Position numbers and translations under genes: made by a program. The notes below the pieces were generated by a model. The model did not search any database, had not been told where the DNA came from, and was given only the letters and a program-made list of their open reading frames with translations. Of a DNA stretch of 64,000 bases, positions 49,147 through 56,789 are shown piece after piece (position 1 is the first letter of the stretch; each line of letters begins with the position of its first letter). The stretch comes from Alphaproteobacteria bacterium. GTDB taxonomy: Bacteria; Pseudomonadota; Alphaproteobacteria; Rhizobiales; Aestuariivirgaceae. The stretch is taken from the NCBI GenBank assembly GCA_028868695.1, contig JAGWTZ010000005.1:32727-96726 (forward strand), written 5' to 3'.

Positions 49147-50423
49147 GGCCGGGTCTCCGTCGGGATGATCGCGGCTTCGCGTTCACTCTCCAATATCTTC
49201 AGAATGTTTTCGGCAGCCGGGCCAGAGCGCCTGGCCTTGCCGCGGCGATGAATTTCGCGGGCAATCACCCGGTCATTGAGGTCAAGGAAATGCGAGCCCT
49301 CCCACGGCTGGATCATTGCCTGGCGGAACACACGATGCAGCGCAGCCTTGGTGACGGGCCGCCCGCCGAGGCCCACGATCACCGAATGCATCTTGGGCGC
49401 ATGCGCCAGATCCCGCAGCGCCAGGGCAATATTACTGGCGAGAGGGCCGCCCATCCCGGTATCAAGGCTCTTGTCGATGACGATCACGTCCTTTGCCTGG
49501 GTCAAGGCCTGTTGCAGGGCGCGCGTCGGGAAGGGACGGAAAGTGACAAGGCTGACAAGACCTATGGACAGGCCTTCGCTGCGCATTTCATCGATCACGT
49601 CCTTGATGGTGCCATTCACCGAACCCATGGCAACCACCACCGTTTCCACATCGGCCATCTCATAGTTGCGCAGCAGGCCGCCAGACTCGCGCCCGAATTC
49701 GCGCTTGAATTCGCGTGACAGCTCCTCGATCAGACGGAAGGATGTTTGCTGCTTGTAATATTGCAGATAGCGCACTTCGGTGAAGGCATCGGGGCCGACC
49801 ATGGCGCCGATGGAGATCGGGTCTTCCGGGTCCAGCACCTGCACAGGCTCATAGGGCGGCAGGTATTTGTCCACCATGGCCTGATCCGGTATGTCGATGC
49901 GCTCCATCGCATGGGTGAGAATGAAACCATCGACGCAGACCATCACGGGCACGGACAATTGCTCGGCCAGGCGGAAGGCGATGATGTGCAGGTCCGCTGC
50001 TTCCTGATTGGTTTCGGCAAAGAGCTGCAGCCAGCCCGACTCTCGCAGGGCCATGGCATCTGAATGGTCGTTCCAGATGTTGATGGGCGCGCCGATTGCC
50101 CGGTTGCCAAGCGTCATCACAATGGGCAGGCCCAGGCCTGCGGCGTTGTAAACCGCCTCGGCCATGAACAGCAGGCCCTGACTGGCGGTTGCGGTATAGG
50201 CGCGTGCGCCCGCAGCGGAGGCGCCAATGGCTACCGAGAGGGCCGCAAACTCGCTTTCCACATTGATGAATTCACAGTTCTGCACGTCACCGGTGCGCAC
50301 CAATTCACCCAAGCCTTCCACAATGTGGGTTTGCGGTGTGATGGGATAGGCACAAACCACCTGCGGCCGGCACAAGCCGATGACCTTGGCCATGGCCTTT
50401 GAGCCTTCGATCTGTTCAAGCAT
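49143..50423 (-). CDS. 2-oxoacid:ferredoxin oxidoreductase, alpha subunit
   Basis: 426 residues from ATG 50423 (preceded by AAAGG); the track start two codons earlier is a TTG. Domain I has CAYPITPQTHIVEGLGELV, and ASQGLLFMAEAVYNAAGLGLPIVM plus GAPINIWNDHSDAMALRESGW are typical of PorA. The C-terminal part (SLVTFRPFPTRALQQAL, VIDKSLDTGMGGPL) is domain II. It overlaps the gamma gene and, by 4 nt, the beta gene. Confidence 0.88.
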   Translation of the reverse strand: MLEQIEGSKAMAKVIGLCRPQVVCAYPITPQTHIVEGLGELVRTGDVQNCEFINVESEFAALSVAIGASAAGARAYTATASQGLLFMAEAVYNAAGLGLPIVMTLGNRAIGAPINIWNDHSDAMALRESGWLQLFAETNQEAADLHIIAFRLAEQLSVPVMVCVDGFILTHAMERIDIPDQAMVDKYLPPYEPVQVLDPEDPISIGAMVGPDAFTEVRYLQYYKQQTSFRLIEELSREFKREFGRESGGLLRNYEMADVETVVVAMGSVNGTIKDVIDEMRSEGLSIGLVSLVTFRPFPTRALQQALTQAKDVIVIDKSLDTGMGGPLASNIALALRDLAHAPKMHSVIVGLGGRPVTKAALHRVFRQAMIQPWEGSHFLDLNDRVIAREIHRRGKARRSGPAAENILKILESEREAAIIPTETRP

Positions 50424-51018
50424 GGGCAAGACCTTTCACTGCGGCGGCTTCAGCACTCAACCTTGCGGCGACGATGGCGTGAGCTTCGCGGGCGGCAAGC
50501 ACATTGGCTTCCCCCACCTTGCCCGGAAAAGTCTCGCGGATGGCCTGCAGCACGGCTCCCAGCGAAACAATGGAGGCGATGGCAGTGAAGGCGCCAAGCA
50601 ATGCCGTGTTGGGTGAAGGCCGGCCGACATGGATCAGCGCCAGTTCAGTGGCGCCCACCGTTTGCGCATGACCGGGGCGCAGCCGCGCCACGACCGCCTG
50701 CTGGTGAATGTCTTCAAAGCTCTTGCTGGTGTTGGCCAGCAAATAGCCATCGTCACTTAAGCCCTCCAGCACGTTGAGCGCCTTGAACAGCGTGACATCC
50801 TGCACGATCAGGGCATCTGGAGTCTGGACGGGCTCGCGCAAGCGGATTTCACGGTCAGAAATCCGGCAGAAGGCCACAACGGGTGCTCCCATGCGCTCCG
50901 AGCCGAAACTGGGGAAGGCCTGGGCATGCTTGCCTTCGATGAAGGCAGCGAGGGACAACATTTCTGCCGCCGTCACCACACCTTGGCCACCACGGCCATG
51001 AATCCGGACCTGAAACAT
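50416..51018 (-). CDS. 2-oxoacid:ferredoxin oxidoreductase, gamma subunit
   Basis: 200 residues with the classic N-terminus FQVRIHGRGGQGVVTAAEMLS and the segment AFPSFGSERMGAPVVAFCRIS of the PorG/CoA-binding gamma domain. It is the first gene of the four-gene POR unit and starts 139 bp downstream of the SorC-type regulator gene; that gap could hold its own promoter. The operon order gamma-alpha-beta-flavoprotein lacks a separate delta ferredoxin gene. Confidence 0.9.
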   Translation of the reverse strand: MFQVRIHGRGGQGVVTAAEMLSLAAFIEGKHAQAFPSFGSERMGAPVVAFCRISDREIRLREPVQTPDALIVQDVTLFKALNVLEGLSDDGYLLANTSKSFEDIHQQAVVARLRPGHAQTVGATELALIHVGRPSPNTALLGAFTAIASIVSLGAVLQAIRETFPGKVGEANVLAAREAHAIVAARLSAEAAAVKGLAHA

Positions 51019-51157
51019 TCACACCCCACTGGTGTCTGGCATTGGCAAACCCATGATTCAGCCTGCAAAAACCCGCAGGACAAAACATCCTCAAACGGGA
51101 ATCCAGTGGCCAGCTTGGGGGTTCTGCGGCCCTGGGTCATTGATTTAGCGCAAATGG

Positions 51158-52141
51158 CTATGCGCGGGCGGATTGGACAAGGCCAAGAATGGCGCGGGCG
51201 GCGGCCTCGTCGGTAATCAAGGTGTGGCAGCGGATGCGCCGGGCTGTGGCGAGAATGGCGGCGGCGCGGTGACGGCCGCCTGTGGCCAGCACCACATGCC
51301 TGGCCTTGCCGAGGCTCTCGAGATCCACCGACATGATGCGGCTGTTGACCGGGTGATCAACAGTGTTGCCCTTGGCATCAATGAAATTGCAGAGAACGTC
51401 GCCAACGCTGCCCAGCTTGATCAACTCCGCATGTTCGCGGCCGCTGACCAGATGGCGAACATAGGAACCTGACTTGTGATCTATGCCAGCGGCGCTGACC
51501 ACGGCGAGGTCAATCTTTGCCGCCATGCGGAAGATGGGATGCAGGCCACACTCTTCGATCAGGGTGCGGCGCGTCTGTGCCGAGTTCACGATGAGCGGGG
51601 CTGGAAACAGGTAGCACTCAGCGTTCAATGCCGAGGCAAATTTCCAGGCAAATTCGCCGGGATTGGAAAATCGGGTATCCACGGCTCCGCCCAGCAATGA
51701 GAGCACCTTCACGCCGCTGCGCGCCGGCGGGTGGAAGCTCGCCAGCGATGCAGTGAGCGAGCGGCCCCAGCCGACACCGATGGTGGAGTCATCGGTGATC
51801 TTGCCCGAGAGATATTTGCCCAAGGCCAAGCCAACTGATTTCGCCGCATCCTCAAAGCTGTCTGCGCCGGGCACCACAATCACCTCGCCAATGCCGAGGG
51901 CATTTTCCAGCTGCAGGGCGAGACCGATGAGATCAGCCTCGCCGCCTTCAATCCAAATCTTCACTTCGCCGCGGCGCATGGCTTCTTCCAACAGGCGGAT
52001 GACCGTGCTGCGGCCGAGGCCAAGCTTGTCCGCCACATCATTCTGGGTGAGGCCATGGGCATGGTAAAGCCAGGCGGCGCGCAGGCGCAGGGATTTGCCA
52101 TCGGCGGCATTTGCGGAAGCGGCGCGGCCGCGCTTTGCCAT
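51158..52141 (-). CDS. SorC/DeoR-type sugar-binding transcriptional regulator
   Basis: 327 residues: an N-terminal helix-turn-helix (RAAWLYHAHGLTQNDVADKLGLGRSTVIRLLEEA) and a C-terminal phosphosugar-isomerase-like effector domain (GVGWGRSLTASLASF, VLSLLGGAVDTRF, AHVV-like end with ITDEAAARAIL). Effectors in this family are usually phosphorylated sugars or polyols. The gene is the last of the E1-lipoyl-hydrolase unit (3 nt gap), suggesting it controls that unit and perhaps the POR genes. A candidate operator lies at 55691-55724. Confidence 0.88.
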   Translation of the reverse strand: MAKRGRAASANAADGKSLRLRAAWLYHAHGLTQNDVADKLGLGRSTVIRLLEEAMRRGEVKIWIEGGEADLIGLALQLENALGIGEVIVVPGADSFEDAAKSVGLALGKYLSGKITDDSTIGVGWGRSLTASLASFHPPARSGVKVLSLLGGAVDTRFSNPGEFAWKFASALNAECYLFPAPLIVNSAQTRRTLIEECGLHPIFRMAAKIDLAVVSAAGIDHKSGSYVRHLVSGREHAELIKLGSVGDVLCNFIDAKGNTVDHPVNSRIMSVDLESLGKARHVVLATGGRHRAAAILATARRIRCHTLITDEAAARAILGLVQSARA

Positions 52142-52144
52142 GTG

Positions 52145-52915
52145 TCACTCTCCCTGAATCAGGCTGGCCAGCGCCTTGTTGACGACCAATGCCTTTTCAA
52201 CATGCGGCATGTGACCCGCCTGATGCTGGACCAGCACATTGTGCGTGAAAGCGGAAACCTTGGCCGTATCCATGGCATTGATGTGATCATCCGCGCCCCA
52301 AATCACCAGTCGTGGAATGCTGGCCGGAACACGCTCGCAAAGCGCAGGCAGCGCGGCGCCTTCCCAGTGTTGCATGAGGTGCGAGAGGGCCCTCAACGCG
52401 GCGCGGATGCCCGTCTTGTTCAAGTGGTCCACCAGCCGCTGGCCGAAGGCGAGGCTTGCAAGCTGCTGGCGCACAAACAGGCGCTGCAACACGGCATGGC
52501 CCTCTTCGGCGCTGTGCGCACCAAGCAAAGCATGGAGGAACAGATGATCCACACCATGGCCAAGGCCCAGTGGCGCGATCAATGAAAGTGAGCGCACGGC
52601 TTCAGGCACCGTTGCAGCCAGGGCGATTGCAAAGGCCGCGCCAAGCGAATGGCCAACGAAATGGGCCGGGCCGACGCCGGAGGCCAACAGGTCTTGGCGC
52701 AGCTGCAGCGCAAACTCCTCCAAGCCCAAATCCACCTTCAGGCTTGGGTTGCTGCCATGGGCCGGCAGTTCGACGGTGTGCACGCTTGCCAGGGGCAGCA
52801 AGGCCGGAAGATTGCCCCCCCACGAGAGGGCGTCGGAACCAAAGCCGTGCAACAACAGGACTTGCGGCCCGCTGCCGCCCTGATGCCTGACCTTGAACAG
52901 CGGCGTGGCACTCAT
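52145..52915 (-). CDS. Alpha/beta hydrolase, AcoC C-terminal domain-like
   Basis: 256 residues. LLHGFGSDALSWGGNLPAL (oxyanion region), VGHSLGAAFAIALAA with nucleophile Ser, IWGADDHINAM with Asp, and HQAGHMPHVEKA with His make a complete triad. It starts 5 nt after the free lipoyl protein gene. In acetoin dehydrogenase systems of Pseudomonas and Cupriavidus, AcoC consists of a lipoyl domain followed by an alpha/beta hydrolase domain; here the two parts are separate genes in that order. An independent thioesterase or esterase function is the alternative. Confidence 0.82.
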   Translation of the reverse strand: MSATPLFKVRHQGGSGPQVLLLHGFGSDALSWGGNLPALLPLASVHTVELPAHGSNPSLKVDLGLEEFALQLRQDLLASGVGPAHFVGHSLGAAFAIALAATVPEAVRSLSLIAPLGLGHGVDHLFLHALLGAHSAEEGHAVLQRLFVRQQLASLAFGQRLVDHLNKTGIRAALRALSHLMQHWEGAALPALCERVPASIPRLVIWGADDHINAMDTAKVSAFTHNVLVQHQAGHMPHVEKALVVNKALASLIQGE

Positions 52916-52920
52916 GGTGG

Positions 52921-53157
52921 TCAGGACGTGATGGTCATCAGTGTTGCGCCGATGGGGGCAAGGTCATCAAGGCTGACATGCAGGGCGCTCACAGTTCCCG
53001 CCACTGGCGCCTCGATTTCGATAGCGATCTTGGGCGTGGTGATTTCAAGCACCGCCTCACCTGCGGCAACCTTGTCACCGACCTGCTTCAGAATTCCGGT
53101 GATCTGGGCCTCTTCGATCTCATTGCCGAGTTGCGGCATGACGACTGCGGTTTCCAT
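52921..53157 (-). CDS. Free-standing lipoyl domain protein
   Basis: A 78-residue biotin/lipoyl-attachment domain and nothing else. The sequence runs PQLGNEIEEAQITGILKQVG, then EITTPKIAIEIEAPVAG with Lys43 as the lipoylation site at the hairpin tip. No E3-binding or catalytic E2 domain follows; the next gene is an alpha/beta hydrolase. It would serve as the swinging arm accepting the acyl group from the fused E1 enzyme. Biotinylation is less likely because the motif lacks AMKM. Confidence 0.9.
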   Translation of the reverse strand: METAVVMPQLGNEIEEAQITGILKQVGDKVAAGEAVLEITTPKIAIEIEAPVAGTVSALHVSLDDLAPIGATLMTITS

Positions 53158-53186
53158 TTTTCGACCTCACAAACTCTTGTTTCGTT

Positions 53187-55652
53187 TCAAAGCCCAAGGC
53201 GCGCCAGCTCAATGTGATCCCAGTTGCGCAAGCCTTTCTGGTTGCTGTCCTTGCCGGGGAAAAACTCTGACGTGACCAGATGGATGATGTCTTCAACCTG
53301 CGGGAAATAGGTGGTCTCCATGTCAGCGCCAGGCACAATCCAGTTGGGTGTGCCCAGCACACGCGGCGCGGCCTGCAAATGTCCAAAGGCGAAACGCGCA
53401 ACATTGGCGGCAATGGTATTGGTGAAAGCACCGCGCTCGGAAGCCTCGGACACGAGCAGGAGCCGGCCAGTTTTCTTCACCGAGGCGAGCAGCGTCTCAT
53501 AGTTGAAAGGCACGAGCGAGCGGGCATCAATTACTTCAGCCGAAATGCCACTGGTGGCATGCAACTGTTCCGCCGCCGCCAAGGCGGGATAGAGAGAAGG
53601 GCCGATGGTCAGGATGGTGAGATCAGTGCCCGGCCGCTTGATGTCCGGCTCGCCCAGCGGGATGCGGTAATAGTCCGCAGGCACGCCACCCTCATGGAAC
53701 AGCTCAACCGTGTCATAGAGGCGCTGGCTTTCGAAAAACACCACAGGGTCGTTGCTGGAAAGGGCCGAGGCCATCAGGCCCTTGGCGTCATAGGGCGTGG
53801 CGGGATAGACCACCTTGAGGCCGGGAATGTGGGTGACAAGTGCTGTCCAATCCTGCGAATGCTGCGCGCCATATTTGCTGCCCACCGAGAGGCGCAGCAC
53901 CACGGGAATTTTCAAGATGCCGGCCGACATGGCGTGCCACTTGGCGAGCTGGTTGAACACTTCATCGCCAGCACGGCCAATAAAATCGCCATACATCAGC
54001 TCCACCAGGCTGCGGCCGCCCGCCATGGCATGACCAACCGCCGTTGCGACGATGGCGGCCTCTGATATTGGCGAATTGAACAGCCGCTCATATGGAACGA
54101 TGTCGGACAGGCCGCGATAGACGCCAAAGGCCCCACCCCATTCGCGGCATTCCTCGCCATAGGCGATGAGGCTTTCGTCATGGATCATGTGATGCAGGAT
54201 CGATTCAAAAAGGCCATCGCGCAGGGTGATAGCGCGCAGGGGCGAAAGCTTTTCTCCCGCAGGGCCGCTGCCGGTGCGTGACTTCTTGGCGTCCTGCCGC
54301 ACACGGCCCGATGCATCGGCCGGGGCAAGAACCTTGGCTTCAGCCTGCGGCACGGGGATTTCCTCGTTGCTGAACATCAATTTGCCGATCAAAGTGGGGT
54401 CGGCATGAATGTTCACGGGCGGGGCGCAGGTGGGATCAACAGCCGCGGCGGTGATGGCCTTGATTGTGGCTTCCACCGACTGGCGCATGGCATCGACTTC
54501 GCTGCTGGTCAGCACGCCTGCGGCAGTCAATTGCGCGGAGAAACCGGCAATCGCGTCATGCTTTTCCCAGGCGGCAATTTCCTCCTTGGTCCGGTAGGCA
54601 TTGGCATCGGTGGTGGAGTGGCCGCTGATGCGGTAGCACTCCACATCCAGCAGCGCCGGGCCCTTGCCTTGGCGCAGCAATGCGCGTTTGCGGGAAACCG
54701 CGTCAGCTACTGCCAAGGGGTTCTGTCCATCGACGGTTTCAGCATGCATGGCTTGCGGGTTGATGGCGGCGCCGATGCGGGACAGCCTGTCCCAGCCCAT
54801 GGTTTCGCCGCTGGTCTGGCCGCCCATGGCGTAGAAATTATTGTTGAAGCAAAATAGCACTGGCAGGCCGCCCTTCTGGGCATCAGTCCACAATGTTTCA
54901 TACTGCGCCATGGCGGCGAAATTCATGGCTTCAAAAACCGGGCCGCAGCCCGTTGATCCATCGCCACTGAGTGCCACTGCAATGCTGGGGTGTTGCGCAA
55001 GCTTCAGCCGCAAAGCCGCGCCAGTGGCAATCCCCGCCGAGGCGCCGACAATGGCGTTGTTCGGGTAAGCGCCAAAAGGCGTGAAGAAGGCGTGCATGGA
55101 GCCGCCCATGCCGCCATTGAAGCCATTGGCCTTCATGAAAATTTCCGCCAGCAGGCCAAAGAGCAGGAAGCTCTCGGCCAAAGCCTTGGGGGTGTTGCCA
55201 GGCAAGGCCTTTTCCACCACGCGCATCAGCGCTCCGCCCTGATGCTGCTCCATGATGGCTTGCAATGACGAAGGCGGCAGCTTGGAAATGGCAGCCAGGC
55301 CCTTGGCGATGAATTCGCCATGGCTGCGGTGGCTGCCGAAAATCAGGTCCTCAGGCTCAAGCGCCAGCGCCATGCCAACCGCAGCCGCTTCCTGGCCAAT
55401 CGAGAGGTGGGCCGGGCCTTTGTAATTGTAAGCGATGCCCGCGTAGTTGCCCCGCGTCTTGAAGGCGTTGAGCATGGATTCAAATTCCCGCACCAGCAGC
55501 ATGTGGCGCAGAACTTCAATCAATGCCCCTTTACCGCGCGCCGCCACCTCGCTGGCGAAGGGCGTGTCATAGGCATGCAATGGAATTTCCGGGAAGGACA
55601 GGCGGCCCTTGCGGCGAGTGTGCTCAGGTTCAACGGCAATGGATTTTGGCAT
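53187..55652 (-). CDS. Fused E1 alpha-beta dehydrogenase (2-oxoacid or acetoin dehydrogenase type)
   Basis: 821 residues joining both E1 subunits. The alpha half (about 1-420) has GAYPNNAIVGASAGIATGAAL, the TPP motif GDGSTGCGPVFEAMNFAAM...FCFNNNFYAMGG and ISGHSTTDANAYRTKEEI; the beta half (about 475-821) has YGEECREWGGAFGVYRGL, LFNSPISEAAIVATAVGHA and GSKYGAQHSQDWTAL. Fused E1 proteins occur in branched-chain and acetoin-type complexes. With the split AcoC-like partners downstream, an acetoin- or 2-oxoacid-cleaving complex is likely. No E3 gene is in the window. Confidence 0.88.
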   Translation of the reverse strand: MPKSIAVEPEHTRRKGRLSFPEIPLHAYDTPFASEVAARGKGALIEVLRHMLLVREFESMLNAFKTRGNYAGIAYNYKGPAHLSIGQEAAAVGMALALEPEDLIFGSHRSHGEFIAKGLAAISKLPPSSLQAIMEQHQGGALMRVVEKALPGNTPKALAESFLLFGLLAEIFMKANGFNGGMGGSMHAFFTPFGAYPNNAIVGASAGIATGAALRLKLAQHPSIAVALSGDGSTGCGPVFEAMNFAAMAQYETLWTDAQKGGLPVLFCFNNNFYAMGGQTSGETMGWDRLSRIGAAINPQAMHAETVDGQNPLAVADAVSRKRALLRQGKGPALLDVECYRISGHSTTDANAYRTKEEIAAWEKHDAIAGFSAQLTAAGVLTSSEVDAMRQSVEATIKAITAAAVDPTCAPPVNIHADPTLIGKLMFSNEEIPVPQAEAKVLAPADASGRVRQDAKKSRTGSGPAGEKLSPLRAITLRDGLFESILHHMIHDESLIAYGEECREWGGAFGVYRGLSDIVPYERLFNSPISEAAIVATAVGHAMAGGRSLVELMYGDFIGRAGDEVFNQLAKWHAMSAGILKIPVVLRLSVGSKYGAQHSQDWTALVTHIPGLKVVYPATPYDAKGLMASALSSNDPVVFFESQRLYDTVELFHEGGVPADYYRIPLGEPDIKRPGTDLTILTIGPSLYPALAAAEQLHATSGISAEVIDARSLVPFNYETLLASVKKTGRLLLVSEASERGAFTNTIAANVARFAFGHLQAAPRVLGTPNWIVPGADMETTYFPQVEDIIHLVTSEFFPGKDSNQKGLRNWDHIELARLGL

Positions 55653-55690
55653 GGGGCACTGTTGTGAAATTGATGGTGCCGGATGCTACA

Positions 55691-55724
55691 ACATTTGTTT
55701 ATCAAAACAAACAATTGTTTTATT
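55691..55724. promoter_or_regulatory. Candidate operator of the fused E1 operon
   Basis: ACATTTGTTTATCAAAACAAACAATTGTTTTATT contains TTTGTTT, AAACAAA and TTGTTTT as alternating half-sites, a strikingly AT-rich symmetric block 39-72 bp upstream of the E1 start. It is a plausible binding site for the SorC-type regulator encoded at the end of the same unit. Confidence 0.5.
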
Positions 55725-55727
55725 CAT

Positions 55728-56714
55728 TCATCCGTGGTCTGCCGTGGTCACTGCCGCTTCACCCGTCTCACCCATGTGACGCCCAATCTGTTCCACCAGT
55801 TTGTTGCGCGACAGCTTCGCCACCTGTGCGGGATAATCGCCCAGTTCGCGTTCGCGCGACACAACCGTGATGGTGCGGGTGAGGCGCGCGGCGGGCAAGG
55901 GCAGGACGCGCAGTGGCATGCGCTCCACGAAGCCGTCAATCAGCAGCGTCGGGGTGAGCATAGTGAAACCCATGCCGCTGCACACGCAAGCGGTGACCAT
56001 GCTGGAACGGTCCGCCTGGATAACCTGTTGCGGGTTGATGCGCAGGCGGCGCAGATGCTGCGTCACTTGCCGCCCGACGCTGGTTGAATCCGCAAAGCGG
56101 ATCAACGGCAAGCGGCGTTGCACCGCTTCCAAGCTGTCCGTGGGCCCGCGATAGGCAGATGGCACCACCAGCAGGAAGGATTCCTGCAGCACACCATGCC
56201 GCTCCAGCCCCTCCATGTCATAAAAGGGGTTGGACGTGATGGCGAGATCAGCGCGTTTGGTGCGCAGCAAAGTTTCATGGTCGCCACTTTGGCCGGCATG
56301 CAGCGTCACATCGCGCACGCCGAAGCCCTTCTTGGCCAACGCCACAAGGCCTGGGGTGAGCGTGGTGGCAATGGAAGCGAGGATGCCGAGGCGCAGCACG
56401 CTGATGGGCGTTGGGCCCTGGTGGCGCATTTCCATCTCGAGATCGCCCACAACGTTCAGGATGCGCGCGGCGTGGCGGTGCAGCAGCGTGCCTGCCTGGG
56501 TGAGGCGTGAAGGGCGCACGCTGCGGTCAATGAGTGTCACGCCATAGGCCTTTTCCAGCGTGGCGATGTGCTGCGAGGCAGCCGACTGGGTCAGACCCAG
56601 CATGCGCGCCGCGGCAGTCATCTGGCCGGACTCGGCCACCGCCTCGAACACCTCCATCGCTTTCAGGAGATTTGACCCGGAGGAGACGGCGCTCTTGATC
56701 TTGGATTTTCGCAT
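55728..56714 (-). CDS. LysR-family transcriptional regulator
   Basis: 328 residues from ATG 56714 (the track start at 57101 lies inside the divergent gene). The N-terminal winged helix is clear: LKAMEVFEAVAESGQMTAAARMLGLTQSAASQHIATLEKAYGVTLIDRS, with the effector domain from about residue 100. It is divergent from the MttB-family operon and shares a 75-bp promoter region containing a perfect LysR-type box, so it likely controls that operon and itself. The effector could be the methylated substrate or an intermediate. Confidence 0.88.
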   Translation of the reverse strand: MRKSKIKSAVSSGSNLLKAMEVFEAVAESGQMTAAARMLGLTQSAASQHIATLEKAYGVTLIDRSVRPSRLTQAGTLLHRHAARILNVVGDLEMEMRHQGPTPISVLRLGILASIATTLTPGLVALAKKGFGVRDVTLHAGQSGDHETLLRTKRADLAITSNPFYDMEGLERHGVLQESFLLVVPSAYRGPTDSLEAVQRRLPLIRFADSTSVGRQVTQHLRRLRINPQQVIQADRSSMVTACVCSGMGFTMLTPTLLIDGFVERMPLRVLPLPAARLTRTITVVSRERELGDYPAQVAKLSRNKLVEQIGRHMGETGEAAVTTADHG

Positions 56715-56723
56715 GATGCCACC

Positions 56724-56738
56724 ATTAGAAATCCTAAT
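56724..56738. promoter_or_regulatory. LysR-type binding box
   Basis: ATTAGAAATCCTAAT is a 15-bp box with perfect 5-bp arms (ATTAG/CTAAT) and the T-N11-A pattern. It lies 10 bp upstream of the LysR ATG and 51 bp upstream of the MttB-family start, central in the divergent promoter region. Confidence 0.7.
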
Positions 56739-56789
56739 AGTGCATTCCGTCAATTGAGTTTTTTCTGTACCCATGGAATTCATCACGCC

